A stretch of DNA of 64,000 bases from Megamerina dolium (Eukaryota; Arthropoda; Insecta; Diptera; Megamerinidae): NCBI GenBank assembly GCA_963854835.1, contig OY978530.1, positions 26,180,137 through 26,244,136 of the forward strand, in the 5' to 3' direction. The notes beneath the pieces are model-generated. The model made no database searches, was not told where the DNA came from, and was given only the letters and a program-made list of their open reading frames with translations. Positions 40,069-51,700 of this stretch are shown here, in pieces; positions within the stretch are counted from its first letter, which is position 1; each line of letters begins with the position of its first letter. The position numbers and the translations under genes are program-made.

Positions 40069-40084
40069 ATATGTTTATATGTAT

Positions 40085-43000
40085 TGTTACGTTTTTATTC
40101 TGTGAACATTTAATTCTATTTGAATTACCTTGTTCGATCACTGGATTCTGTTAATGATAACTGCAACACTTATTTTATACAACTATATACAGCAACAATT
40201 TATTTAATAATCTCTATTTACAATCAACACTGTTTACAATAAACTATTTACTATAACACTTAAATGTACTTGCAACTTTTGCCTCTGTATCAATGTTTTC
40301 GCAATCACGTTCTGAATTAGATTGATTGTCAATTCTCAACACTGGCTCTATTTATACTCTGTTGGCAACACCCCAGAATCTTCCTTTATCGAGATTCTTC
40401 TCTTCCTTTCTCGTTGGCTTGTTCTGGTTATCGCTTATTTCTTTTTGTTGACATTCGTTTCGATGCTGCCAATAGAGTCAGTCACAATAGTGATGAGTAA
40501 TCAACTATCGATACTCGTTACACTGCCCTCCTCTTAACCTTGTTCGTCCCGAACAAGTTTTTATACTTCCCCTCGATATGGCGCAAGTCGCTCCAAGTGC
40601 ACTACTTTAAACTTTGCTCTTTTATTCCAGGCACGTTGAATGCGATACACTACGTCATTTATCTTTGCTATAATCTCATATGGTCCTTCCCAATGAGTCT
40701 GTAGTTTAGGAGACAGGCCTTTCTTTCGTTGTGGATTATGAAGCATTACAAGCTCTCCTTCATAGAACCCTTTTGAATTTGCTTTCAAGTCATACCTGGC
40801 CTTCATCTTATCGCTTATCATCTGCGACCGCTCTCTGATGAACTGATGTACTTCATCCAACTGTTCCCGCTTTTCGCTAGTATAATTTCCTTCGATTGAT
40901 CTCGTTGGTGTTACGACTCCAAATTTTAAATCAGCTGGCAGCCTTAACTCGTTTCCAAAAATTGCCATTGCCGGTGTAGTAGCCGTCGTATCATGTTGTG
41001 CGCATCGATATGCCATGAGGAACATTGGTATATGTACATCCCAGTCTCTTTGGTATTTATCTACGACTTTTCTCAAATATTCCTCCAAGGTACGGTTAAA
41101 TCGTTCTACCATGCCATCAGATTGTGGATGCAAAGGTGTTGTACGAGTTTTGTATATACCCAGCATACGGCATATCTCTTGGAATACAACTGATTCGAAA
41201 TTTCGACCTTGGTCTGAGTGTAACTCCATCGGTACACCAAAACGAGTAACCCATTGGTTGACGAATACATCCGCAACTGTACTAGCTTCCTGATTTGGAA
41301 TGGGGTATACTTCAGGCCATTTACTGAAGTAATCTATAACCACCAGAACATACTTGTTTCCTGCGTTGCTTATTGGAAATGGCCCAGCTATGTCCATAGC
41401 AATCCGCTCAAATGGAGCACCCACGGTGTATTGGTGCATCTTACCTCGACTTTTCTTAGTGGGACCTTTGGCCATTGCACATTGCTTACACTTCCGAATC
41501 CAATCAGCGACATGGTCATGACATCCAATCCAATAAAATCGTTTCTTTATTTTCTCGACGGTTTTGGTGATTCCCAAATGCCCTCCACTGGAGGCATTGT
41601 GATACTCAGCTATCACTTCATTTATTCTTGCCTTGGGTACCACTAGAAGATCATTAGTGATTTTTCCATCCTCACTTTCCCATGCTCGGAATAAACATCC
41701 GTCTCGTAAGTGCAGGCTTTGCCACTGCGCCCAGTATGCCTTTGCTATTGGACTCTCATTAGCCATTTCTTGCCAATCTGGACGTATGCCCTGCTCCTTA
41801 TATTCCATAATCTTTGCGAGATCTGGGTCGTTCCGCTGATCTTCTTGAACTCGTTCGGTTTTCCATGACTCTTCCGACAATACATTCGTAAGACGTAGGT
41901 TAACAATGTGATTCTGGTTTCTTTCCCGAGAACAATGTTTACTATCTACGGTGCAAGTACGATGATATGGAGTAACAGCTTTACCACGATGAATGACATC
42001 ACGATCTTCCTTTCGTTGTCCTGGTGAATTCGATCTTTGTTGCTTGCGTCGTAGCCGACAATTACGCGCCATGTGTCCTCTTCGATGGCATATGAAGCAC
42101 TTACCGGTAAATTTATTTTTGTGTTGATTCCTTGTTCTTCCTTTAGGCTTCATACTCGATTGATTGCAATCACGAGCTATATGCCCTCGTTTGTCGCAAA
42201 TGAAGCACTTACCATTAAATTTGGTTTCGCGTCGACCTGCTCTTACTTCAGGCTGAACTACTGATTTTACTGCCTGACGCACTGCTTCAACCAGATGTGA
42301 TGTTTTCCCCTCTAGTTTGTGTACTCCTGGCACTGGTCGACACATTAAGCTGGCGGCTTCATATGTCAAAGCGCTACTGACTGTTTCGGCATATGTATTC
42401 CTGGGTGACATGATTAGGGCACGCTTTGTCTCTCCATCACGTATGCCATCTATGAATGCCTCTATTTTTATTTTTTCGACGAACTCTTCCGAATTACCAG
42501 AGAACGCAAGATGACATAAGCGCTCAATGTCAGAAGCGAATTCCTGCAGGCTCTCATTATTCCGTTGCACTCGCGATCTCAATTCCACTCGATGTAACTG
42601 ACTCTTGTATTCATTTCCATATTTTCGCTGGAGTGTGTCCATCAGTGATTGGTAGCTACCACGATCTTTCTCTGGAACCATCTGTAACACCTCGGAAGCA
42701 TTACCTTTTAATGCGACTATTAAAGCAGCAGTCTTGTCGCTATCATCCCATTGATTCTTCGAAGCTGTTGTCTCGAATTGAAGCTTGAAGATATTGAATG
42801 GCGTGCTTCCGTCAAATGTTGGTGGCTTTAGTTTAATTGTAGTTGACTCTCTTATCACTGATGTGGTTGCTCCACTTATTTTTAGTTGGTTGAGATCGTG
42901 CTGTAATTTCTCGAACTTATCTTCCAAATCATCTACATGTTCCTTTAAATCCGTGACCTTTTCATTAATGGTTCCGGAAATTTCCTGAAATCTAAGTTCA

Positions 43001-43820
43001 ATTCCTTTTTGTAGATTTTCGATGACGTGTTCTTGGCGAGCCGAATGTTCTTGAAGCTTGGAGTCAATGCGAGATGCATTTTCTTGTAGCTGTTGTTGCT
43101 GCTGTTGCATCATGGTTTTCATGAATTCCATGAGTTGACCACTCGAATCTATTTTGCTCTCTTCCTCAGCGTGCACAACTGCTTGTATATCGGCTTCCTC
43201 GAAGAACTCATGTTCTTCTACATTAATTCCCTTAGCCTCCATAGCTTGCCTCAGCCTCACCAGCAGTTCCGCCTTTGCACCTGATGACGATAGATTCATC
43301 TCTACCAACAGCTTTTTAAGCTGGTCCACTTTTAGTTGGTCAATTTTCACCATCTTTACAGAATCCCACTTCTGACACCAATTGTTACGTTTTTATTCTG
43401 TGAACGTTTAATTCTATTTGAATTACCTTGTTCGATCACTGGATTCTGTTAATGATAACTGCAACACTTATTTTATACAACTATATACAGCAACAATTTA
43501 TTTAATAATCTCTATTTACAATCAACACTGTTTACAATCAACTATTTACTATAACACTTAAATGTACTTGCAACTTTTGCCTCTGTATCAATGTTTTCGC
43601 AATCACGTTCTGAATTAGATTGATTGTCAATTCTCAACACTGGCTCTATTTATACTCTGTTGGCAACACCCCAGAATCTTCCTTTATCGAGATTCTTCTC
43701 TTCCTTTCTCGTTGGCTTGTTCTGGTTATCGCTTATTTCTTTTTGTTGACATTCGTTTCGATGCTGCCAATAGAGTCAGTCACAATAGTGATGAGTAATC
43801 AACTATCGATACTCGTTACA
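40085..43820 (-). mobile_element. Element C: non-autonomous Gag-integrase LTR element
   Basis: 3736 bp with 438-bp LTRs (40085-40522 and 43383-43820) and GTAT duplications at 40081-40084 and 43821-43824. It lies only 16 bp from element B in the same orientation but is an independent insertion, since each has its own target duplication. Same primer site and polypurine tract as A. Confidence 0.95.
40561..43353 (-). CDS. Element C Gag-integrase fusion protein
   Basis: An intact frame of 930 codons with the same architecture and the same Gag-integrase junction as element B. The coiled-coil region is shorter: after QQLQENASRIDSK it goes at once to LQEHSARQEHVIENLQ, so repeats present in A and B are missing. 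Knuckles CFICDKRGHIARDC (near 386) and CFICHRRGHMARNC (near 423) both keep the consensus glycine. Integrase histidines lie near 584 and the DDE residues near 654, 713 and 754. Differences from B are mostly scattered amino-acid changes with no stop or frameshift. Confidence 0.95.
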   Translation of the reverse strand: MVKIDQLKVDQLKKLLVEMNLSSSGAKAELLVRLRQAMEAKGINVEEHEFFEEADIQAVVHAEEESKIDSSGQLMEFMKTMMQQQQQQLQENASRIDSKLQEHSARQEHVIENLQKGIELRFQEISGTINEKVTDLKEHVDDLEDKFEKLQHDLNQLKISGATTSVIRESTTIKLKPPTFDGSTPFNIFKLQFETTASKNQWDDSDKTAALIVALKGNASEVLQMVPEKDRGSYQSLMDTLQRKYGNEYKSQLHRVELRSRVQRNNESLQEFASDIERLCHLAFSGNSEEFVEKIKIEAFIDGIRDGETKRALIMSPRNTYAETVSSALTYEAASLMCRPVPGVHKLEGKTSHLVEAVRQAVKSVVQPEVRAGRRETKFNGKCFICDKRGHIARDCNQSSMKPKGRTRNQHKNKFTGKCFICHRRGHMARNCRLRRKQQRSNSPGQRKEDRDVIHRGKAVTPYHRTCTVDSKHCSRERNQNHIVNLRLTNVLSEESWKTERVQEDQRNDPDLAKIMEYKEQGIRPDWQEMANESPIAKAYWAQWQSLHLRDGCLFRAWESEDGKITNDLLVVPKARINEVIAEYHNASSGGHLGITKTVEKIKKRFYWIGCHDHVADWIRKCKQCAMAKGPTKKSRGKMHQYTVGAPFERIAMDIAGPFPISNAGNKYVLVVIDYFSKWPEVYPIPNQEASTVADVFVNQWVTRFGVPMELHSDQGRNFESVVFQEICRMLGIYKTRTTPLHPQSDGMVERFNRTLEEYLRKVVDKYQRDWDVHIPMFLMAYRCAQHDTTATTPAMAIFGNELRLPADLKFGVVTPTRSIEGNYTSEKREQLDEVHQFIRERSQMISDKMKARYDLKANSKGFYEGELVMLHNPQRKKGLSPKLQTHWEGPYEIIAKINDVVYRIQRAWNKRAKFKVVHLERLAPYRGEV

Positions 43821-43824
43821 GTAT

Positions 43825-43984
43825 ATTTATATATATGTTTATATATATGTTTATGTGGTTGTGAAGGGAGTGAGGAGTGATAAATTTTGTATACCACTTA
43901 CCGCGCTGGGCGTATAGACATCCTTACCTCGATAGTGATGGTTGTGTAGGTAATAATGATAAACCTGATGAAAATTGTGGCACT
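43825..43984. other. Flank of element C, no feature recognised
   Basis: A short remainder of the TATATGTTTATA tract (to about 43855) and then unassigned sequence up to the T-run at 43986. Confidence 0.6.
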
Positions 43985-44875
43985 TTTTTTTTTTTTTTTT
44001 AATAAGAATTTATTGAATCTTTCTACCATTCGTAGAAACTCACGATAAGTATTCAAATCTTACAAACTAAATTAAAATGATGTGATATTCCCGTTGTTCG
44101 ATCACAATTTGTTGAGTCGCGAGGTTTAACAATTACACAGCGTATTCAATGTGTCACATCTTTTAGTCGTCGATGGCCTGTGCTCAACAACAATTGCCTA
44201 GCATGGGGATTCGGATGGTTGTGTAAGTTTTGAATGTAGCTTCTGCAGGACTTTAGAACTTCCCAGAAATTGTGGCTACATTCAAATCTCGATGGATGTT
44301 AACGTTCCTCATATACCAAGGCGCGTTTACAATAATTTGCAAACTCTTGGATTGTATTCGCTGCAATTTTTCGATATTTGAGGGAGTTGCGGTGCCCCAT
44401 AACTGAATACCATAAGTCCAGATTGGCTCCAAGATTGCTTTATATAATAGCACTTTGTATTCGAGATTCAACTTTGAACTTTTGTGTAGCAGCTACCATA
44501 ACTGATTAATTTTAAACTTGATTTGAGTTTTCTTTGCCTCTATGTGATTGTTCCATGTCAGCCTTCTGTCGAGGTGAATACCCAAGAACTTTGTTGAAGA
44601 ACATTGTGGAATTGATTGGCCATTTATTTTAAGTGGGGGACATGTATCTTCGTGTGAAGGTAGTGTGTACGCTCTTTGATTCATTGACTTTCATGCGCCA
44701 TTTTGCTAACCAGATTTTGAGAGAATCGACATGACTCTGCAGGAGTTTAGTAGCTTCTATGGGGTTAGAGCGAGAGAACAATATTGCCGTATCATCAGCA
44801 AAGGTCCATATGAATGTATAGATATTGTTGGGAATATCGAAGTGTATAAGAGATACAGTAAGGGGACCAAAACGC
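43985..44875 (-). pseudogene. Jockey-clade LINE, 5'-truncated RT and poly(A) tail
   Basis: The minus-strand translation gives FADDTAILFSRSNPIEATKLLQ (about 44810-44745), SLKIWLAKWRMKVNESKS, then STKFLGIHLDRRLTWNNHI (44605-44550) and AILEPIWTYGIQLWGTATPSNIEKLQ (44435-44355), with SKSLQIIVNAPWYMRN. These are C-terminal RT blocks of Jockey LINEs, which lack RNase H. A run of T at 43986-44002 on the plus strand is the poly(A) tail. The element is truncated near 44875 and carries frameshifts at about 44690 and 44490. Confidence 0.8.
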
Positions 44876-46099
44876 TTTAGTCGTACTCCTCAACAGTTAA
44901 GCTACGATGGTTATGTGATAATTGTTTGTTTTAATCGGTGGTGTACGAAATGGTGGCATTGCCAATGAATACTGCGACAGTGCAGTTCGATGCACACCTA
45001 TTGAAGTTTTCAAGTGATGAGCTCTGTGGTCACATGCAAGTGCAAGTGCATATGAATACAAACACTAGCATTATAATAAACTTAGAAGTTGAAATTTAAT
45101 ATTGATATTTTAATTTCAAAAACGTTTTAAAGCAATTTTAATCAAAAGTATTTCAAGAAAATATCCTAGAAGTAAATGATAGATACAAGTAATGATTAAA
45201 GTGTATGCGTATATACACGGTGATTTTTTAGCAATTTTCATGAAATAATCTTTAAACATTTAATTATATAGATCGTTCTATGTTATATGTATAAAGATTT
45301 CATACAATTTCTCTAAATTTTATGTGTTTTTTTAATCAGATGCTGTTTAATTTGAGCCCTCGTTGATTCAAAACGTTTTTGTACTTCCAATATCTGTTTG
45401 ACTATGCAAAAATACAACATTGTTCACTTGCATAAAAAATTAAAAAACAAAAATCTTTTGGCTGCACTCTTGTGATTCCATCTGTCTAGTAGTGTTGTCT
45501 AATGGATCCTTTTCAACGCTAGTCGCAATTTAGTAAATTATATAACAAAACGATGAGTCTAAACAATTTTTTATTTTGTATTGCACAGAAAACAACCTCA
45601 TTTAATGCAAAACAAAGAAATTATTAATAGCAAAACAAAAGTTAAAAATCTTGCATATACCAACCTATGATGTCGCATAGTATTCTTTGGTTCTGGCTGC
45701 TGTTACCGCGCTTGGCTGATGTCCATGGCTTACTAAATAGCATTTCCTGAATGTCGGCGTTTCTTCTTCTATCTAGAAAAAAAATAAATAAAATTTAAAA
45801 TAAATTGCTATTAAATATAATCGAAACAAAATTTTGCCCATACCGCTCTGTAAATGTCAAATGTAAAATTATGGCGCAAAACACTATAGGTGGTGTTATT
45901 ACCTCATCTGTTTAGTCTTATGTTGTGGTTTGAATTGATGATTTCAGTGTTTGATTGCTCCAACGATATGTTTGATGTTGTTGTTAGAAATACAAAATAA
46001 GTAATGATTTCTAAGTCATCACTATTCGACAGTTAGTGCTGGTTGTTGTTCGCAATGGTAATCACGCCATTCTTTCTAGCAAAATCTTGTAGCCGCCCA
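44876..46099. other. Unassigned AT-rich sequence
   Basis: No domain, terminal repeat or similarity to other parts of the window was seen on either strand. It may be older intergenic DNA of the host. Confidence 0.4.
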
Positions 46100-47760
46100 A
46101 CAATCTAAATTGGTGAAATTGCTACAAGCTTCAACAACCATTGGCGCCAGTTAGAAATTCCAAGCGCCGTCAGGTTCTCCAGTACTTGATCTTTCCACCG
46201 GAGGTTAGGTCTTCCTCTTCTGCGTCGTCCTCCAGCGGGTTCCGAATATAACACATTCTTAGCTGGAGCGTGTTCTTCCATTCGCTCGACATAACCTAGC
46301 CAGCGCAGCCGTTGGATTTTGATGCGCTTTACTATGTCAGTATCGTACAGCTCATGGTTGTACCTTATTCGGTACTCGCCACCAACGCAAATAGGTCCGA
46401 AGATCTTGCGTAGGACTTTTCTCTCGAAAACTCCAAGCATTCGCTCATGCGAGGTGGAAATTGACAGGTTTCAGCACCATATGTTAGCACAGGCATGATG
46501 AGAGACTTGTAGAGTGTAGTTTTAGTTCTTCGAGAGAGAGCTCGACTTCTCAATTGCTTACTTAGCCCAAAGTAGCACCTGTTTGCAAGAGTGATCCTTC
46601 GCAATATCTCCAGGCTGACATCATTACTGCTGTTAATGCTGGTTCCAAGATATACAAAGTCCCTTACTACTTCAAAAGCGTAGTTGTCAACAGAGACGTG
46701 CTGTCCAAGACGCCGGGACTCTTTGTTTGTTGACACTAGATACTTCGTCTTGCCCTCGTTCACCGTAAGACCCATCCGACGCGACTCTCTTTCTATTATG
46801 TCGATATCGTCGGCATACACTAACAGCATGACACTTTTGTTGAAGATAGTGCCATTATGTCGTAGATCAGCAGCTCGTATTATTTTCTCTATAATAAGAT
46901 TGAAGAAGTACAGGACAGAGAACACTGAGCCTCCAATCATCAGGCATGCTTTCATCCGACCATATTCTGCTTATGAGCTGGTGCATGCGGGTGAGCAGCT
47001 CATCGCCTCCGGTCTTAAACAACTCGGCAGGCAGGCCATCAGCACCTGCGGCTTTGTTGTTCTTGAGCCCTAAACGGCCGTTTTAACCTCATCATAGTCG
47101 GGTGGTGGTACATCAACACCATCATCTGTAATTGGGGTTATCGGGCAATCTCTTCCACTGTCGGAATTGTTCGTAGCATCATCTTTCAGTAACGTGGAGA
47201 AGTGTTCCCTCCATAGTCTCAGTACACTCTGGACATCTGTATCCAGTTTCCCATTTCCATCACGACAAGAAGAGGCTCCGGGATTTAAACCTCCACTCAG
47301 GCGTTTGACCTTTTCGAAGAATTTTCGAGTCTCCTTCTTGTGGGTACACATCTCTATCTCCTCACACTCGCGTCTTTCTTGTTCTTTTTCCTTGCGCCTG
47401 AAAAGACGTCTCTCTGCACTCCTTTTCTCTCTGTACCGCTCCTTAACAGCTCGCGTTGCGCCTGCACGCAGGGTTTTTCTGTAGGCGGCGTCTTTCTCTG
47501 CGGTTGCGTCACGACAATCCTGATCATACTACTCATTCCTCAGAGGCCGGTAGTAAACGCTTACCTCCTCGGCAGCAGTAGTCATGGAGTGGGATATATG
47601 TGTCCCCCGTGCGCATGTATCATCAAGTGGAAGAGTGTTCTGCATAAGCAGATCCGATAGTCGAGTAGAAAATGCATCTGCTGTCTCTGGTGATCGCAGC
47701 TTACTGACGTCGAGCTTTCTCTGTGTGGGACTTCTCTTGTTATTTGCGGCATACTATTTT
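46100..47760 (-). pseudogene. RTE-like LINE, deleted copy F1
   Basis: This matches the RT at 53367-55151 but has two deletions. One of about 430 bp joins the WRLSVL region to the FFNLI-EKII block, removing the RT core between them (junction near 46910). The second, 45 bp, lies within the stretch after YADDIDII (near 46795). The 5' side extends past the end of copy F2, to about 47760, with further frameshifted sequence. C-terminal blocks [20 protein letters not shown] and [20 protein letters not shown] are retained. The usual tail is missing at 46100. RTE-like is a judgement from overall motif style. Confidence 0.8.
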
Positions 47761-47877
47761 TTTAAAATTGTTTTTGTATTTTTTTGCTCAATCGCACACA
47801 ATTCATTTCAATGGGAAATTCAAATGCATTTGATTTTAGTTATTGGCGGTTGTCGTTTCGTTACAAATACAGTGATA

Positions 47878-48420
47878 AATAGTGATGCACAGAACCGCGG
47901 AACGGGAACCGGAGAACCGGGTCCTTTAATGAACCAACCGTTCCGGGTCCTACTAGAACCGAGAAATGGTCTTAAAAAAATTAAAGAATTGGTATAAAAA
48001 ACTGAAAAACGGTTCCAAAATATCCGAAAACGATTTCAACAGAACCGAAAATCGGCGCCAAAACAACTAAAAAGGGATTCAAAAGAACAATCTCCAAATC
48101 TCTATTATACTCAGAAACTTCGTACATTAAAGTACCGCTAGTTTGCAGCTCATTTAAGTTTCATGTATTTTATTTTAATTAAATTTTTGTCACACAAATA
48201 TCAACTGAGTAATATATTTATTTATTTTTTTACTTTATAACAAAAATATAAAAAATTATACTGAAATTGAATTTTTGTAAAAGCTTTATAATCTTTTGTT
48301 TAGCTATTTCGACAAGGTCTTTTTCCGTTACCACTTTTTTGAGAACCCGGTGTACCTTGGAATCGGACTCGACAGAACCGGTTCATTAAATACTCGGAAC
48401 CGCTTATCGTTAGTGGTGAA
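47878..48420. repeat. Candidate non-autonomous hAT-like element rich in GGTTC/GAACC
   Basis: The left end reads TAGTGATGCACAGAACCGCG and the right end, reverse-complemented, CACTAACGATAAGCGGTTCC. The interior has many dispersed ACCGGTT/GAACCG motifs on both strands near the ends. There is no coding capacity. The ends are only loosely similar and I cannot define an 8-bp target duplication, so the class is speculative. Confidence 0.3.
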
Positions 48421-48778
48421 TATTGTTAGAGGGAAAAAATGTGGTATGTTCCAAAATAAGGGCTCAGTGCATATGCATTGAGCAGTTGCATTGGTTCGTG
48501 TGACTATTTTAAAAGAGATTCAATTCCAGGTTTTTAAAGGTCTACGATCTCCGGTCTATATTCATTAGTCTAGACAATTATTAAGTAATTCGATAATGGA
48601 TAACACGGTGTTCTTTAGCGAGTTGCAAAAGAACCCCAGAATTATAAGCGAATGTGTTTGTGATATTTTTCAAAATCAAAACAAAAATTAAGCAATTTTC
48701 CAAAATCTTTGGTAAATATATTCATTTATTTAAAATACATTTTCACTTACACTTGCTTTTTTTTGCTACGTTTTGTTT
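48421..48778. other. Unassigned AT-rich sequence before element D
   Basis: Nothing recognised. Confidence 0.5.
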
Positions 48779-48782
48779 ATAT

Positions 48783-51700
48783 TGTTACGTTTTTATTCTG
48801 TGAACGTTTAATTCTATTTGAATTACCTTGTTCGATCACTGGATTCTGTTAATGATAACTGCAACACTTATTTTGTACAACTATATACAGCAACAATTTA
48901 TTTAATAATCTCTATTTACAATCAACACTGTTTACACTCAACTATTTACTATAACACTTAAATGTACTTGCAACTTTTGCCTCTGTATCAATGTTTTCGC
49001 AATCACGTTCGGAAGTAGATTGATTGTCAATTCTCAACACTGGCTCTATTTATACTCTGTTGGCAACACCCCAGAATCTTCCTTTATCGAGATTCTTCTC
49101 TTCCTTTCTCGTTGGCTTGTTCTGGTTATCACTTATTTCTTTTTGTGACATTCGTTTCGATGCTGCCAATAGAGTCAGTCACAATAGTGATGAGTAATCA
49201 ACTATCGATACTCGTTACACTGCCCTCCTCTTAACCTTGTTCGTCCCGAACAAGTTTTTATACTTCCCCTCGATATGGCGCAAGTCGCTCCAAGTGCACT
49301 ACTTTAAACTTTGCTCTTTTATTCCAGGCACGTTGAATGCGATACACTACGTCATTTATCTTTGCTATAATCTCATATGGTCCTTCCCAATGAGTCTGTA
49401 GTTTAGGAGACAGGCCTTTCTTTCGTTGTGGATTATGAAGCATTACAAGCTCTCCTTCATAGAACCCTTTTGAATTTGCTTTCAAGTCATACCTGGCCTT
49501 CATCTTATCGCTTATCATCTGCGACCGCTCTCTGATGAACCGATGTACTTCATCCAACTGTTCCCGCTTTTCGCTAGTATAATTTCCTTCGGTTGATCTC
49601 GTTGGTGTTACGACTCCAAATTTTAAATCAGCTGGCAGTCTTAACTCGTTTCCAAAAATTGCCCTTGCCGGTGTAGTAGCAGTCGTATCATGTTGTGCGC
49701 ATCGATATGCCATGAGGAACATTGGTATATGTACATCCCAGTCTCTTTGGTATTTATCTACGACTTTTCTCAAATATTCCTCCAAGGTACGGTTAAATCG
49801 TTCTACCATGCCATCAGATTCTGGATGCAAAGGTGTTGTACGAGTTTTGTATATACCCAGCATACGGCATATCTCTTGGAATACAACTGATTCGAAATTT
49901 CGACCTTGGTCTGAGTGTAATTCCATCGGTACACCAAAACGAGTAATCCATTGGTTGACGAATACATCCGCAACGGTACTAGCTTCTTGATTTGGAATGG
50001 GGTATACTTCAGGCCATTTACTGAAGTAATCTATAACCACCAGAACATACTTGTTTCCTGCGTTGCTTATTGGAAATGGTCCAGCTATGTCCATAGCAAT
50101 TCGCCCGAATGGAGCACCCACGGTGTATTGGTGCATCTTACCTCGACTTTTCTTAGTGGGACCTTTGGCCATTGCACATTGCTTACACTTCCGAATCCAA
50201 TCAGCGACATGGTCTTGACATCCAACCCAATAAAATCGTTTCTTTATTTTCTCGACGGTTTTGGTGATTCCCAAATGCCCTCCACTGGAGGCATTGTGAT
50301 ACTCAGCTATCACTTCATTTATTCTTGCCTTGGGTACCACTAGCAGATCATAAGTGATTTTTCCATCTTCACTTTCCCATGTTCGGAATAAACATCCGTC
50401 TCGTAAGTGCAGGCTTTGCCACTGCGCCCAGTATGCCTTTGCTATTGGACTCTCATTAGTCATTTCTTGCCAATCTGGACGTATGCCCTGCTCCTTGTAT
50501 TCCATAATCTTTGCGAGATCTGGGTCGTTCCGTTGATCTTCTTGAACTCGTTCGGTTGTCCATGACTCTTCCGATAATACATTCGTAAATTGTAGGTTAA
50601 CAATGTGATTCTGGCTTCCTACCCGAGAACAATGTTTACTATCTACGGTGCAAGTACGATGATATGGAGTAACAGCTTTACCACGATGAATGACATCACG
50701 ATCTTCCTTTCGTTGTCCTGGTGAATTCGATCTTTGTTGCTTGCGTCGTAGCCGACAATTCCGCGCCTTGTGCCCTCTTCGATGGCATATGAAGCACTTA
50801 CCGGCAAATCTATATTTGCGTTGATTCCTTGTTCTACCTTTAGGCTTCATATTCGATTGATTGCAATCACGCGCTATATGCCCTCGTTTGTCGCAAATGA
50901 AGCACTTACCATTAAATTTGTTTTCACGTCGACCTGTTGTTCTTCCTTCAGGCTGCACTACTGACTTAACTGCCTGACACACTGCTTCAACCAGATCTGC
51001 TGTTTCTGTTTCTAGTTGGCGTACCCGTGGCATTGGTCGACACATGAAACTGGCGGCTTCAAACGTCAAGGCACTACTGACTGTTTCGGCATAAGTATTC
51101 CTGGGTGACATGACTAGGGCACGCTTTGTCTCTCCATCACGTATACCATCTATGAATGCCTCTATTTTTATTTTTTCGACGAACTCTTCCGAATTACAGG
51201 AGAACGCTAGATGACATAAGCGCTCAATATCGGAAGCGAATTCCTGAAGGCTCTCATTACTCCGTTGCACTCGCGATCTCAATTCAACTCGATGTAATTG
51301 ACTCTTGTATTCATTTCCATATTTTCGCTGGAGTGTGTCCATCAGTGACTGATAGCTACCACGATCTTTTTCTGGAACCATCTGTAACACCTCGGAAGCA
51401 TTACCTTTTAATGCGAATATTAAAGCAGCAGTCTTGTCGCTATCATCCCATTGATTCTTCGAAGCGGTTGTCTCGAATTGAAGCTTGAAGATATTGAATG
51501 GCGTGCTTCCGTCAAATGTTGGTGGCTTTAGTTTGATTGTGCTTGAATCTCTAATCACTGATGTGGCTGGCCCATTTATTTTTAGTTGATTGAGTTCGTG
51601 CTGTAATTTCTCGAACTTATCTTCCCAGTCGTCGACATGTTCCTTCAGCTTATCATCCAACTCATCCACGTGTTCTTTCAGCTCTGTGACTTTGTCATTA

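Noticed and set aside
40069..40084. B and C as one tandem element sharing an LTR
   Set aside because: Each has two full LTRs and its own target duplication (ATAT and GTAT), with 16 bp between, so they are independent insertions.
29491..43855. A CRISPR-like or satellite array because of regularly recurring 438-bp units
   Set aside because: The units are LTRs of retrotransposons with target duplications and internal coding regions.
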